The notes under the pieces are model-generated. The model saw nothing but the letters and a program-made list of their open reading frames with translations, was not told the origin of the DNA and searched no databases. From Bacteroidaceae bacterium (GTDB lineage: Bacteria > Bacteroidota > Bacteroidia > Bacteroidales > Bacteroidaceae): 64,000 bases of DNA. Shown here piece by piece: positions 15,553 to 25,744 of the stretch. Location: NCBI GenBank assembly GCA_017633615.1, contig JAGBPB010000077.1, positions 1 through 64,000 on the forward strand, read 5' to 3'. Position 1 is the stretch's first letter. Each line of letters opens with the position of its first letter. Position numbers and translations under genes: made by a program.

Positions 15553-16932
15553 GAACCACTTGCCTATTACGGGCAGGTCATTCCACGGGATATTGCAGCC
15601 GTGGTCACCTATCGTAAGACCTATATTGCTCAGGCAGGAGAGTGATATGCCGTAAGCCTCAGCAATGTCAATGCCTATAGCCAGATAGAAGAACCATCCC
15701 ACAAACACCAGTGCAAAGAAGAATATACTGAACGTGAGGACACTCTGTCTTGTGGATGGCGGTATAACCTTGCCGTTTATGCGCACGGGCAGTATGGCAT
15801 TGGGGTGGAGTATACGGTTGAATTCATTGCGCATGGACTTTATCAGAATGGCTATGCGGATGGATTTCATACCACCTGAGGTGGAGCCGGCACAGGCACC
15901 CAGATAGAAGCACAGGCCCAGAGTCATCCATATGAACGGAGGCCACTGAGTATAATCAGTTGATGTGAATCCGGTGGTGGTGATTATGGCTGTCACATGG
16001 AACAGTGCGTTACGTAGTGAAGCAGATGCGTTATACGGGGTTGATATGAAAAGGCTGATGCCCACTATTGCCGTAAAGATCATCAGGAACATAAGATACC
16101 ACTTGAACTGCGTGTCTTCAATGAGTTTATGGAACTGGCCGCGGAATGCCACAAAAAACAGCAGTCCGTAGTTGACACCGGACAGGAACATGAAGAATGT
16201 AATGACATACTCAATGGTGTGTGAATTGAAGTATGCTATGCTGGCGTTCTTGGTTGAGAATCCGCCTGTGGCAGCGGTAGTAAGAGCATGGTTTATACTG
16301 TCAAAGATACCCATGCCGCATAATCTCAGGGCTACGGCACAAAGAACCGTTATCAAAACATAAACAGTCAGAATCCATCGGCCGCTTGTGCTTATGCGCG
16401 GATGGAGTTTGTGCTGCGTGGGACCAATGGCTTCGGCGGCAAAGAGCTGAACCTCACCCACACCGAAAATAGGCAGTACGGCTACCGTAAAGAAGACTAT
16501 TCCCAAACCGCCTATCCACTGTGTCAGACTGCGCCAGAACAGCAGTCCGTGCGGAATTACCTCAACATCCTGTATGATTGTGGCCCCGGTAGTGGTAAAT
16601 CCTGACATGGTCTCAAAGAAGGCATCAGTGAATGTGGGTATATAACCGCTCAGGTAATATGGGAGAGAACCGAATATGGAGAACAATACCCAACTGACAG
16701 CTACCACAATATAACCGTCACGGCGTGTCATGGCTCCTTCCTTGTGTTTTGTGCTTTTACCTATGAGCAGGGCTATCATGCCGACGCAGGCCGATGTGAG
16801 CGAGCCCATTATAAATCCGAACAGGTCATCCTCACCATAAAAAATGGAAATAAGGGCACAAAGCAGTAATATTCCTGATTCAATCAGAAGCAGGACTCCC
16901 ATTATACGGTGTATGATTCTGATGTTTATCAA
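15469..16932 (-). CDS. trkH: Trk potassium uptake system, membrane subunit TrkH
   Basis: The 487-residue K+-translocating subunit, with repeated membrane-pore-membrane units. Selectivity-filter-like loops are visible as SGFTTTGATI, TTAATGGFSTKN, ITTTGFTSTDYTQWP and a fourth loop SNIGLTIGDHG, plus GACAGSTSGGMKSIRI. The start is TTG at 16932 within a TTGA overlap with trkA; the resulting N terminus ([15 protein letters not shown]) matches family starts, whereas the first ATG would lose ten residues. It is the last gene of dxs-trkA-trkH. Its 3' end overlaps the convergent DUF4435 gene by 84 bases. Confidence 0.95.
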   Translation of the reverse strand: MINIRIIHRIMGVLLLIESGILLLCALISIFYGEDDLFGFIMGSLTSACVGMIALLIGKSTKHKEGAMTRRDGYIVVAVSWVLFSIFGSLPYYLSGYIPTFTDAFFETMSGFTTTGATIIQDVEVIPHGLLFWRSLTQWIGGLGIVFFTVAVLPIFGVGEVQLFAAEAIGPTQHKLHPRISTSGRWILTVYVLITVLCAVALRLCGMGIFDSINHALTTAATGGFSTKNASIAYFNSHTIEYVITFFMFLSGVNYGLLFFVAFRGQFHKLIEDTQFKWYLMFLMIFTAIVGISLFISTPYNASASLRNALFHVTAIITTTGFTSTDYTQWPPFIWMTLGLCFYLGACAGSTSGGMKSIRIAILIKSMRNEFNRILHPNAILPVRINGKVIPPSTRQSVLTFSIFFFALVFVGWFFYLAIGIDIAEAYGISLSCLSNIGLTIGDHGCNIPWNDLPVIGKWFSTFLMLVGRLEVFSVLLIITPSFWKHN

Positions 16933-18266
16933 TTGAAATATTTTTCAATGGATTTAATCATTCCTTCCAGACAGAATACCACTACATGGTCTCCGGGCTC
17001 AATCTGTGTGTTACCGGTTACCAGTATAGCCTCTTTGTTGCGAATAAGACCGCCTATGGTCACTCCGCGAGGTATGGAAATGTCCTTTACCGGGTTGCGG
17101 GTTATCTTGGCACCCTCCTTGACATTGAATTCTGCAACATCGGCATTGGCAAATGTAAGACACTTTACATTTGTGACATCAGCATCCAGCATCATCTGGT
17201 ATATGTGGCTGGCGGCAATCTTCTTCTTGTTGATTACCGTACCGATATCAAGCTTTTCAGCCATGTTTATATAGTCAATGTTTTCAACCTCAGCTATGGT
17301 TTTGGTCACTCCGAAACGCTTGGCGGCCAGGCAGGCCAGGATGTTGGTCTCAGAGTTGTCTGTAAGGGCCACAAAGGCCTCTGTGTGCTGTATGCCCTCA
17401 CTGTTAAGGAGGCTGGGGTCACGTCCGTCACCGTTTATGATCATCACCTTGTCATCAACGAGCTCGGTAAGTTTGTTGCAACGGTCCAGGTCACTCTCTA
17501 TTATCTTGAGGTTCATGTAGTCAGGCATGAGCTGTGCGGTGCGTACGGCAATACGGCTGCCGCCCATTATGATCACGTCACGTACATCGGGCAACTCTTC
17601 CTTGCCGGCAATCTTGCGGATGTGCGGGATGTGCTTTTTCATTGTCATGAAGTAGACCAGATCACCTGCCTGCATGGTGTCATTACCGCTTGGGATAATG
17701 GTTTCACCCTCACGCAGAATGGCAACGATATGATATGGCCTCTCCTTGCCCAGTTGCGACAGCGGCTTATCCAGTATCTGGGCATTGTCACGCAGCTTAA
17801 TACCCATCATGACCAGGGCACCTCCGGCAAACTCCCACCACTGGCGTATCCAGCTGAGTTTCATTCCGTCAACTATATCCTTGGCCGCCAGAAGTTCAGG
17901 ATAGATGAGTGAATCCAGACCTATGCTGTTGAAATACTCCATATGCTTGGGCTGGAGGTACTCATAGTTGTTGATTCGGGCTACGGTCTTCTTGGCTCCG
18001 AGATAGTGGGCCAGTTGGGCGGAGATAATGTTGCGGCTTTCATCGGTGGTTACTGCCACAAAAAGGTCAGCACTGCCGGCACCGGCCTCCTTAAGGCCGT
18101 GAAGCGATACAGGTGATTCCTGTATGGTAAGCAGATCAAAGCTGGAATCAAGGCGGGCCAGCTTTTCAGGACTTTCGTCAATGAGGACAATATCCTGATT
18201 CTCTCCGGCCAACAGCTTGGCCAGATGGATACCTACATTTCCTGCTCCTGCAATGACTATCTTCAT
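16929..18266 (-). CDS. trkA: Trk system potassium transporter peripheral subunit TrkA
   Basis: A 445-residue cytosolic gating ring subunit with two tandem RCK modules. The first RCK_N has [20 protein letters not shown] (NAD-binding Gly motif), then TrkA_C near residues 140-225. The second RCK_N ([15 protein letters not shown], about 230) and second TrkA_C follow. It binds TrkH and regulates K+ flux by nucleotide. The start overlaps the dxs stop by 4 bases and its stop overlaps trkH, so all three are translationally coupled. Confidence 0.96.
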   Translation of the reverse strand: MKIVIAGAGNVGIHLAKLLAGENQDIVLIDESPEKLARLDSSFDLLTIQESPVSLHGLKEAGAGSADLFVAVTTDESRNIISAQLAHYLGAKKTVARINNYEYLQPKHMEYFNSIGLDSLIYPELLAAKDIVDGMKLSWIRQWWEFAGGALVMMGIKLRDNAQILDKPLSQLGKERPYHIVAILREGETIIPSGNDTMQAGDLVYFMTMKKHIPHIRKIAGKEELPDVRDVIIMGGSRIAVRTAQLMPDYMNLKIIESDLDRCNKLTELVDDKVMIINGDGRDPSLLNSEGIQHTEAFVALTDNSETNILACLAAKRFGVTKTIAEVENIDYINMAEKLDIGTVINKKKIAASHIYQMMLDADVTNVKCLTFANADVAEFNVKEGAKITRNPVKDISIPRGVTIGGLIRNKEAILVTGNTQIEPGDHVVVFCLEGMIKSIEKYFN

Positions 18267-20200
18267 TTTGTTTCTCTTTTAGGTTTATCGGTCAGGCTCT
18301 GGAGAGCGCTGATTACGGCATCTTCATCAATATGACACAGATGCAGCAATTGAGGCGTGGAGCCATGTTCAATGAATCGGTCGGGCAATCCCAGACGTAT
18401 TATCTCAGGTGAATAGCCGTTATCCATCATATATTCCATAACAGCTGTACCAAGACCTCCTGTAACCGTACCGTTCTCAATAGTGATGATACGGCTGTAT
18501 TTACGGCCTACCTCTTCCAGGATAGCGGTATCGATAGGCTTGAGGAAACGCATATCATACAGGGCTGCCGTTTTTCCTGTCTGTGACATCCACTGTATTA
18601 TGGCATGTTCTGCCAGATTGCCTATGGGACCGATGGAAAGTACTGCAGCGTCAGTTCCGTCCAGAATCTTGCGGCCTGTGCCCACAACAACGGGTTCAAG
18701 CGGTTTACGCCAGTCTGTAAGGATACCGCGGCCGCGGGGATATCGGATTACAAAGGGCCCCTGGTCAGGCAGCTGCGCGGTGTACATGAGGTTGCGGAGT
18801 TCCACTTCATCATAGGGTGATGAGATGATAAGACCCGGAATAGGCCGCAGGTATGCCAGATCAAATGCGCCGTGATGGGTAGGACCGTCCTCACCTACCA
18901 GACCGGCGCGGTCCAGACACATTACCACATTCAGATGGTCTATGGCGATATCATGTATGATGTTGTCATATGCACGCTGCATGAATGAGGAGTAGATGTT
19001 GCAGAACGGCATCAGTCCCTCTTTTGCCAGACCTGCTGAGAATGTTACGGCATGGCCCTCAGCTATGCCTACGTCAAAGCAGCGGTCAGGATATACATCC
19101 ATGGGTATGTTCATGCTGCATCCTATGGGCATGGCGGGGGTTATTCCTATGATTCTGGAGTTCTCTTTCATGAGTTCCAGCAGTGTCTCACCAAACACAT
19201 CCTGGAACAGAGGGGGCATACCTTCACCGTTGCGGACTATGCGTTCACCCGTTTCCTTGTCAAAAAGGCCGGGGGCATGCCATATGGCGGAGTCTTTCTC
19301 GGCAGGCTTATATCCCTTGCCTTTAATGGTCTTGATATGCAGCAGCTTGGGGCCGTGCATATTCTTGATATTGGAGAGAATACGCACCAGATTCTGGACA
19401 TTATGTCCGTCAACAGGACCGAAGTAACGAATGTCCATACCCTCAAACATGTTGTTCTGATGGGTGAGCTTGATCTTGATGCGGTTGTGGCGGCGTATTG
19501 TCTCGCGGCGTTTCTGCTCATTCATGAGTCCTAATTTGTAGAGAACTCTTGAAGCATAGTAACGGAACTTGTTATATGAGCGCGAAGTTGTAAGCTGGGT
19601 AAGGTAACTGCGCATACCGCCTACACTCTGTGAGATGCTCATATCGTTGTCATTCAATATTATGAGCAGGTCATTGTCAGTGATTGAGGCATTGTTGAGG
19701 CCTTCAAAAGCCAGACCTCCGCTCATGGCGCCGTCACCTATAACGGCCACTACACGGCGGGAGCGGTTGCCGTTGCGCTTATCGGCTACAGCCATTCCTA
19801 GTGCCGCCGATATGGAGTTTGAAGCATGACCTGCCGTAAAGGCATCATACTCACTTTCCTGAGGTGAAGGGAAGGGCTTGAGTCCGCCGAACTTGCGGTT
19901 GGTGCTGAAACGGTCACGACGGCCGGTCAGGATCTTGTGTCCGTATGCCTGATGGCCTACGTCCCATACGATACGGTCATCAGGGGTGTTGAAAACGTAG
20001 TGAAGCGCAACGGTCAGTTCAACGGTACCAAGGCTGGAGCCAAAGTGGCCCGGATTGTGTGATAATTCATCTATTATCATCTGTCTCAGTTCGCTGCAAA
20101 CTTGTGGAAGTTGCTCCAGGTTGAGCTTTTTGAGGTCCTTGGGCGAATTGATACTGTTCAGTATTCCGTTGTTTGTCTTTTCCGCTTCAACGTTATCCAT
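18263..20200 (-). CDS. dxs: 1-deoxy-D-xylulose-5-phosphate synthase
   Basis: A 645-residue TPP-dependent enzyme that condenses pyruvate and glyceraldehyde-3-phosphate, the entry step of the MEP isoprenoid pathway. TPP/Mg motif [16 protein letters not shown] lies near residue 155, with LNDNDMSIS after it. The early His ([12 protein letters not shown]), [14 protein letters not shown], and [15 protein letters not shown] in the pyrimidine-binding domain are all present, as is a transketolase C-terminal domain. The length is typical. It leads the dxs-trkA-trkH operon behind a minus-strand -7 element; coupling MEP synthesis to K+ uptake genes seems to be a matter of gene order only. Confidence 0.96.
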   Translation of the reverse strand: MDNVEAEKTNNGILNSINSPKDLKKLNLEQLPQVCSELRQMIIDELSHNPGHFGSSLGTVELTVALHYVFNTPDDRIVWDVGHQAYGHKILTGRRDRFSTNRKFGGLKPFPSPQESEYDAFTAGHASNSISAALGMAVADKRNGNRSRRVVAVIGDGAMSGGLAFEGLNNASITDNDLLIILNDNDMSISQSVGGMRSYLTQLTTSRSYNKFRYYASRVLYKLGLMNEQKRRETIRRHNRIKIKLTHQNNMFEGMDIRYFGPVDGHNVQNLVRILSNIKNMHGPKLLHIKTIKGKGYKPAEKDSAIWHAPGLFDKETGERIVRNGEGMPPLFQDVFGETLLELMKENSRIIGITPAMPIGCSMNIPMDVYPDRCFDVGIAEGHAVTFSAGLAKEGLMPFCNIYSSFMQRAYDNIIHDIAIDHLNVVMCLDRAGLVGEDGPTHHGAFDLAYLRPIPGLIISSPYDEVELRNLMYTAQLPDQGPFVIRYPRGRGILTDWRKPLEPVVVGTGRKILDGTDAAVLSIGPIGNLAEHAIIQWMSQTGKTAALYDMRFLKPIDTAILEEVGRKYSRIITIENGTVTGGLGTAVMEYMMDNGYSPEIIRLGLPDRFIEHGSTPQLLHLCHIDEDAVISALQSLTDKPKRETK

Positions 20201-20226
20201 CCTCTGATTTTTGGTTGTTCAAAAGG

Positions 20227-20234
20227 CAAATGTA
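20227..20234 (-). promoter_or_regulatory. Bacteroidota -7 element for dxs-trkA-trkH
   Basis: Read on the minus strand, TACATTTG followed by CC fits TAnnTTTG and lies 26 bases upstream of the dxs ATG. Confidence 0.6.
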
Positions 20235-20338
20235 CCATTTTTTGAGTGAAAAAAGCCCATTTTTAAATAATATGGTGTTTTTTGACCGCACTTTCTAACG
20301 TAGAGGCCTATTTGCGGACACTTTATCGGAATAATGGT

Positions 20339-20346
20339 TATCTTTG
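20339..20346 (+). promoter_or_regulatory. Bacteroidota -7 element for murF-alr
   Basis: TATCTTTG followed by AC fits the consensus, 23 bases before the ATG at 20370. A TTTG lies at 20311-20314, slightly farther upstream than the usual spacing. Confidence 0.6.
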
Positions 20347-20369
20347 ACAATCAAGTTTTTTAAAGGTTA

Positions 20370-22838
20370 ATGACATACTCTATTGATGATATTGTCGCCA
20401 TGATAGGGGCGGAGAGACATGGCTTCTGTCCGGGCTCCATATCATGGCTGCTTACTGACAGCCGTTCACTCTGTTTTCCTGCTGAAACGCTTTTCTTCGC
20501 GTTGGTGAGCAGGCGCAATGACGGGCATAACTATATTCGCGAACTGTATAACCGTGGTGTAAGGAATTTTGTAGTGAGCTACCTGCCCGATAACATGGAT
20601 GACTATCAGGAGTCTAATTTCCTTCTCGTAAGGGATACGTTGTCCGCCCTGCAGACTTTGGCTGCCGCACACCGTATGAAATTTGACATTCCTGTAGTAG
20701 GCATAACCGGCAGTAACGGCAAGACCATGATAAAGGAGTGGCTTTATCAGCTTCTGGAACCCGATTATGCCGTTACCCGTTCTCCCAAAAGTTACAACTC
20801 CCAGATAGGCGTACCGCTGTCAGTATGGCTGCTCAACAAACAGTCTGAGATAGGCATATTTGAAGCCGGTATTTCCAAGAAGGATGAGATGCGTCAGCTC
20901 TGGAAGATAATAAAGCCTACCATAGGCGTCCTCTCAAATATAGGTCTTGCGCATCAGGAAAACTTCCAGTCCCTTCAGGACAAATGCATTGAGAAACTCA
21001 AACTGTTCAGGGACTGTGATGTGGTTATCTACAACTGTGACAACGACCTGATCCAGGGTTGTGTTGACAAGTCCATAATGACAGCCCGCGAGATTGCATG
21101 GTCACGCAAGAACCAGGACAAACCTCTCTTTATCTCATCGGTAGTAAAGGGAGTCAGTTCAACGGAGATAACATACCGTTACATTGGCCTGGAAAACAAG
21201 TTCACGATCCCGTTCATTGATGATGCCTCAATTGAGGATGTTTTGCACTGCCTGGCCGTATGCATCTATCTGATGGTTCCACCAGAGAAGATTACCGAAC
21301 GTATGGCTACCCTTGAACCACTTGCCATGCGTCTGGAGGTCAAGGACGGCAAACAGGGATGCATTATAATCAATGACAGTTACAACTCCGATATATCATC
21401 ACTTGGTATTGCGCTTGATTTCATGGCGCGTCGTCAGGATGACAAATCGCGTAACAAAACACTTATACTTTCAGACATACTCCAGTCGGGCTGGTCTGTG
21501 CATGAACTGTACCGCAGGGTGGCACAGTTGGTTGAAAGCCGCGGCATAACCAAACTCATCGGCATAGGTGAGGATATCACTTCTGAATCCAAACGGTTTG
21601 ATGTTCCTGAAAAGTATTTCTTCAACACGACCGATGACTTCCTCAAATCAGACCTGATAAAAGGTTTCCATAATGAACTGGTGCTGATTAAAGGCGCTCG
21701 TATGTATGAATTTGACAGGATAGCTGAACGCCTGGAACTCAAGGTGCATGAGACTATTCTGGAGGTTAATCTGCAGGCCATTGCTGATAACCTGAACCGT
21801 TATCGCGGCATGCTTAAGCCTGAGACAAAGATTGTCTGCATGGTCAAGGCTTCTGCATACGGCTCAGGCGCGATTGAGGTTTCCAAAACGCTTCAGGACC
21901 GCAAGGTGGATTATCTGGCGGTTGCAGTGGCTGATGAAGGCGCCGAACTGCGCAAGGCGGGCATAACCACCAGCATCATGGTGATGAATCCGGAGCGTAC
22001 ATCGTTCAATACCCTGTTTGACTATAAACTGGAGCCGGAGGTTTACAGTTTCCATCTGCTTGACCTGATAATACGTGCGGCAGAGCATAACGGAGTGACA
22101 AACTTCCCCATTCACATAAAGATTGATACCGGTATGCACCGTCTGGGCTTTTCGCCCCAGGATATACCGGAACTGTTACACAGGCTGCAAAGACAGACTG
22201 CCGTCATACCGTGTTCTGTATTCTCTCATTTTGTGGGCAGTGACAGTGCGGAATTTGACAAGTTCACAAAACTGCAGATTGAGCGGTTCAATGAGGCCGC
22301 CGATACGTTGCAGGCTGCTTTTAAGCATCACATCATACGGCATATCTGCAACTCTGCCGGTATTGAGAGATTCCCTGATGTTCATTATGACATGGTTCGT
22401 CTGGGACTTGGTCTTTACGGTATCAACCCGCTTGACAACCAGCCGCTGGAGACAGTATGCACACTCAAGACCACCATACTCCAGATACGTGAATTGGACA
22501 AGGGTGAGACAGTGGGCTACAGCCGCAAGGGCAAGATTACCAGGCCTTCACGTATCGCAGCCATACCGATAGGATATGCCGATGGTCTGGATCGTCATCT
22601 GGGTAACGGTAAGGCATATTGCCTTGTGAACGGACAGAAGGCTTACTATGTGGGCAACATATGCATGGACGTTTGCATGATTGACGTTACGGACATTGAC
22701 TGCCAGGAGGGAGACTCGGTTGAGATATTCGGTCCCAACCTGCCGGTACATTTGCTGTCCGATATACTTGGCACCATACCTTATGAGATAATATCGACCG
22801 TTTCAATCCGTGTAAAGAGAGTCTACTATACGGAATAA
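20370..22838 (+). CDS. murF-alr: Bifunctional MurF ligase / alanine racemase fusion
   Basis: An 822-residue cytosolic fusion typical of Bacteroidota. The N-terminal half (about 1-455) is MurF, which adds D-Ala-D-Ala to UDP-MurNAc-tripeptide; the ATP loop is GITGSNGKTMIKEW with Lys near 118, and NDSYNSD is conserved. The C-terminal half (about 460-822) is a fold-III PLP alanine racemase with the PLP Lys near 493 in CMVKASAYGSG. KIDTGMHRLGF, DMVRLGLGLYGI and the second-base Tyr region VGYSRKG also appear, with AIPIGYADGLDR. Fusing the racemase to the ligase puts D-Ala supply and use in one polypeptide. Confidence 0.95.
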   Translation: MTYSIDDIVAMIGAERHGFCPGSISWLLTDSRSLCFPAETLFFALVSRRNDGHNYIRELYNRGVRNFVVSYLPDNMDDYQESNFLLVRDTLSALQTLAAAHRMKFDIPVVGITGSNGKTMIKEWLYQLLEPDYAVTRSPKSYNSQIGVPLSVWLLNKQSEIGIFEAGISKKDEMRQLWKIIKPTIGVLSNIGLAHQENFQSLQDKCIEKLKLFRDCDVVIYNCDNDLIQGCVDKSIMTAREIAWSRKNQDKPLFISSVVKGVSSTEITYRYIGLENKFTIPFIDDASIEDVLHCLAVCIYLMVPPEKITERMATLEPLAMRLEVKDGKQGCIIINDSYNSDISSLGIALDFMARRQDDKSRNKTLILSDILQSGWSVHELYRRVAQLVESRGITKLIGIGEDITSESKRFDVPEKYFFNTTDDFLKSDLIKGFHNELVLIKGARMYEFDRIAERLELKVHETILEVNLQAIADNLNRYRGMLKPETKIVCMVKASAYGSGAIEVSKTLQDRKVDYLAVAVADEGAELRKAGITTSIMVMNPERTSFNTLFDYKLEPEVYSFHLLDLIIRAAEHNGVTNFPIHIKIDTGMHRLGFSPQDIPELLHRLQRQTAVIPCSVFSHFVGSDSAEFDKFTKLQIERFNEAADTLQAAFKHHIIRHICNSAGIERFPDVHYDMVRLGLGLYGINPLDNQPLETVCTLKTTILQIRELDKGETVGYSRKGKITRPSRIAAIPIGYADGLDRHLGNGKAYCLVNGQKAYYVGNICMDVCMIDVTDIDCQEGDSVEIFGPNLPVHLLSDILGTIPYEIISTVSIRVKRVYYTE

Positions 22839-22839
22839 C

Positions 22840-22863
22840 GTTGGCTTTGGCATTGGCTTTGGC
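22840..22863. repeat. Short hexamer repeat (four copies of NTTGGC)
   Basis: The 24 bases read as four hexamers GTTGGC, TTTGGC, ATTGGC, TTTGGC, equal to two copies of a 12-mer. They sit immediately after the murF-alr stop and about 30 bases before the MFS gene. Confidence 0.6.
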
Positions 22864-22894
22864 TTTTTGAAAAATAACTAACCTGAATTATAAT

Positions 22895-24355
22895 ATGACA
22901 AACAATTCTGATTCAAAAGCCTTGCGGATGACTAATTTCCGCTGGGTACTGTGCGCCCTCCTGTTTGTGGCCACAACAGTCAATTACCTGGACCGTCAGG
23001 TGCTTTCACTTACCTGGAAAGACTTTATCTCTGCTGATTTCAACTGGAGTGACAGTCAGTACGGTACCATTACCGGTTTCTTTTCCATTTTCTATGCCGT
23101 TGCATGTCTGTTCAGCGGTAAGTTCATTGACAAGCTGGGTACCCGTAAGGGTTACCTGTGGGCCATATTCATCTGGTCAGTAGGTGCCTGCATGCACGCT
23201 GCCTGCGGATGGGCTGCATTGAAGTGGGCCGGTGCCGAGTCTATGGAGGCTGCCAAGAATTCGGCCGATATCATGCTGCTGGTTACTACGGCTTCAGTCT
23301 ATATGTTCATGTTCTGCCGTGCGGTGCTGGCTCTGGGTGAGTCGGGTAACTTCCCCGCAGCCATCAAGGTTACCGCCGAGTATTTCCCCAAGAAGGACCG
23401 CGCATTCGCAACATCCATCTTCAATGCAGGTGCATCGGTAGGCGCTCTGGCTGCCCCTGCCTGCATTCCTATTCTGGCTGCCAAGTGTGGCTGGGAGATG
23501 GCGTTTATCATTATCGGTGCGCTGGGCTTTGTCTGGATGTTCTTCTGGTTCGGTCTCTACAGCAAGCCCGAGGAGTCAAGGTTCGTGAACCAGGCCGAGC
23601 TTGAGTATATACATCAGGATGATGCTGCCGAACTGGCTGCTGCCAAGGCTGCCGAGGCTGCTGTCAAGGAGGAGAAGTCAATTCCTTTCTTCAAGTGTTT
23701 CACGTTCCGTCAGACATGGGCATTCATTTGCGGAAAATTCTTTACGGACGGCGTGTGGTGGTTCTTCCTGTTCTGGGCACCTGCCTATTTCAGTGACCAG
23801 TATCATTACCGCTCGGATTCTCCTATGGCAATCAAGCTCATTTTCGTACTTTATCTGATTGTTACAGTGGTAAGTATAGGCGGCGGTTATCTGCCTAAGT
23901 ATTTTGTTGAGAAGAAGGGTATGGAGCCTTACTCAGGCCGAATGAAGGCCATGCTCATATTTGCCTTCTTCCCGCTGCTGGCCCTCTTTGCCCAGCCTCT
24001 GGGTAAGTACAGCGCATGGTTCCCCGCCATCATCATCGGCTTGGCCGGTGCCGGACATCAGGCATGGTCAGCCAACCTCTACTCAACCATCGGCGATATG
24101 TTTCCTAAGTCTACTATAGGAACTATTACCGGCGTGGGTACCACAATGGGCGGTTTGGCGTCATTTATGATTAACAAGGGTGCCGGAATGCTCTTTACCA
24201 AGAGTGATGCTCTGGGTTCTGCTTTCAGTTTCCTTGGTTTTGAAGGCAAGGAGGCCGGATACATGATAGTGTTCTGCATCTGCGCCGTTGCTTATCTGAT
24301 TGGCTGGACCGTGATGAAACTGCTTGTACCTAAGTATAAGCCTATTGAAGTTTGA
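22895..24355 (+). CDS. MFS transporter, anion:cation symporter (hexuronate-type) family
   Basis: A 486-residue inner-membrane protein with about 12 hydrophobic helices. NYLDRQVLSLTWKDF in helix 1, the loop motif GKFIDKLGTRKGYLW, and the helix-4 segment LALGESGNFPAAIKVTAEYF are the signatures of the ACS family. That family includes ExuT-like hexuronate and other sugar-acid transporters. A charged Ala/Glu-rich central loop (about 240-265) follows helix 6. It begins a likely three-gene unit with a second sugar transporter and a GH94 phosphorylase, so a sugar or oligosaccharide substrate is more probable than a simple anion. Substrate not resolved. Confidence 0.85.
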   Translation: MTNNSDSKALRMTNFRWVLCALLFVATTVNYLDRQVLSLTWKDFISADFNWSDSQYGTITGFFSIFYAVACLFSGKFIDKLGTRKGYLWAIFIWSVGACMHAACGWAALKWAGAESMEAAKNSADIMLLVTTASVYMFMFCRAVLALGESGNFPAAIKVTAEYFPKKDRAFATSIFNAGASVGALAAPACIPILAAKCGWEMAFIIIGALGFVWMFFWFGLYSKPEESRFVNQAELEYIHQDDAAELAAAKAAEAAVKEEKSIPFFKCFTFRQTWAFICGKFFTDGVWWFFLFWAPAYFSDQYHYRSDSPMAIKLIFVLYLIVTVVSIGGGYLPKYFVEKKGMEPYSGRMKAMLIFAFFPLLALFAQPLGKYSAWFPAIIIGLAGAGHQAWSANLYSTIGDMFPKSTIGTITGVGTTMGGLASFMINKGAGMLFTKSDALGSAFSFLGFEGKEAGYMIVFCICAVAYLIGWTVMKLLVPKYKPIEV

Positions 24356-24383
24356 TATTTGCCTAAACTAACCTTTTTCAATT

Positions 24384-25739
24384 ATGAGTAACCACAAACC
24401 TACTGTCAAAGAGAAGATCGCATACGCACTGGGCGATGCGGCTGCCGGTGGCATTACATGGAAAATCATGTCCATTGCCTTCCCTCTGTTTTTTACAAAT
24501 GTATTCGGACTTACTTTTGCCGATGCTGCCGCCCTTATGCTTATAGCCCGTCTGTTTGACGTGGTTACTGATCCCCTTATGGGCAGTCTGGCTGACCGCA
24601 CCCAATCCAAGTGGGGAACCTATCGCCCGTGGCTCATATTCGGTGCCATCCCGTTCGGCCTGGTGTTTGCGTTGTTGCTTTACACCCCTGATCTGGGGCC
24701 CGCCGGAAAGCGTGTCTATGCATATGTGCTCTACCTGCTTATGATGGCGGTTTACACTATGGTCAATGTGCCATATGGCTCTCTGTTAGGTGTAATGACG
24801 GCCGATGACAATGAGAAGAACCAATTTTCATCATACCGAATGGTGGGTGCATACGCAATGGGCTTCATTACCCTGCTCTCATTCCCGTATCTGCAGAAGA
24901 TGGTGGGTGGGACAGATGCACACCAGTATGCAGTGCTGGGTGCTGTGTTCGGCATTATTGCCGCTGCCATGACACTTGCCTGCGGCCTGATGACCAAAGA
25001 AAGGCTCAAACCTGTAAGGGCAGAGAAATACTCTTTCCGTCAGTTTGTTGACCTGTTCAAGAATAAACCGTGGATTTATCTTACACTTATAGGACTGTGT
25101 ACCAACTTCTTCAACGGATTCCGCTATGCTGTGGCCGGTTATATGATATCATACTGCCTGGGCGGTGACGTAACCGTGGGCGGTCTCATCATCAACTATA
25201 CCGTGCTGATGGCGTTCGGTGAGGTAACGTGCATGATATTCGGTGGTGTATCACCCAAGTTCACCAAGTGGGTGGGTTCTAAGCATAAGGCTTTTGTGTG
25301 GGCATCAGTAATCTGCGTGGTGTTCTCAGTGCTGTTCTTCTTTATTCCTATGAATCCGAAGTATATCTGGCTGATGGTGGCTGTGGTTATACTCACGTCA
25401 GTGGGAGTGGGCCTGTATTCACCTCTGCTTTGGTCTATGTATGCCGATGTAGCCGATTTTGCCACTGAGAAGTTCGGAACCTCATCAACAGGTCTGATAT
25501 TCTCATCAGGCACAATGGCCCAGAAGTTGGGCGGCGCCATATCGGGTTCACTCATAGCACTGCTGCTGGGTTTGGCCGGCGCACGTATGATTCCTGATGA
25601 TTTTGGCAATATGTCAATAGATCCCGCTTCAGTTACAGAATCTGTGCGTACCATGGTGTGGTCTCTTTTCTCATTGATACCCGCTGTTATTGCCCTTATC
25701 ATGGGATTCCTGGCATATAAGTTCCCCATCAAGAAATGA
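24384..25739 (+). CDS. Glycoside-pentoside-hexuronide (GPH) family cation symporter
   Basis: A 451-residue MelB/YicJ-like transporter. The N terminus [18 protein letters not shown] and cation-site segment [19 protein letters not shown] are diagnostic for the GPH family. So are [16 protein letters not shown] and [12 protein letters not shown]. Such proteins import di- or oligosaccharides with Na+ or H+. The stop overlaps an in-frame ATG of the next reading frame, and the GH94 gene follows at once. The obvious reading is uptake of a beta-linked disaccharide that is then phosphorolysed inside the cell. Confidence 0.9.
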   Translation: MSNHKPTVKEKIAYALGDAAAGGITWKIMSIAFPLFFTNVFGLTFADAAALMLIARLFDVVTDPLMGSLADRTQSKWGTYRPWLIFGAIPFGLVFALLLYTPDLGPAGKRVYAYVLYLLMMAVYTMVNVPYGSLLGVMTADDNEKNQFSSYRMVGAYAMGFITLLSFPYLQKMVGGTDAHQYAVLGAVFGIIAAAMTLACGLMTKERLKPVRAEKYSFRQFVDLFKNKPWIYLTLIGLCTNFFNGFRYAVAGYMISYCLGGDVTVGGLIINYTVLMAFGEVTCMIFGGVSPKFTKWVGSKHKAFVWASVICVVFSVLFFFIPMNPKYIWLMVAVVILTSVGVGLYSPLLWSMYADVADFATEKFGTSSTGLIFSSGTMAQKLGGAISGSLIALLLGLAGARMIPDDFGNMSIDPASVTESVRTMVWSLFSLIPAVIALIMGFLAYKFPIKK

Positions 25740-25744
25740 GGTGT

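Noticed and set aside
16986..17912. A 308-codon open frame on the plus strand
   Set aside because: It lies wholly antisense to trkA, has Leu/Val/His-rich shadow composition, and shows no start context or family motif.
18996..19534. Two open frames of 143 and 160 codons antisense to dxs
   Set aside because: Fully inside a well-conserved enzyme gene on the other strand; no recognisable protein features.
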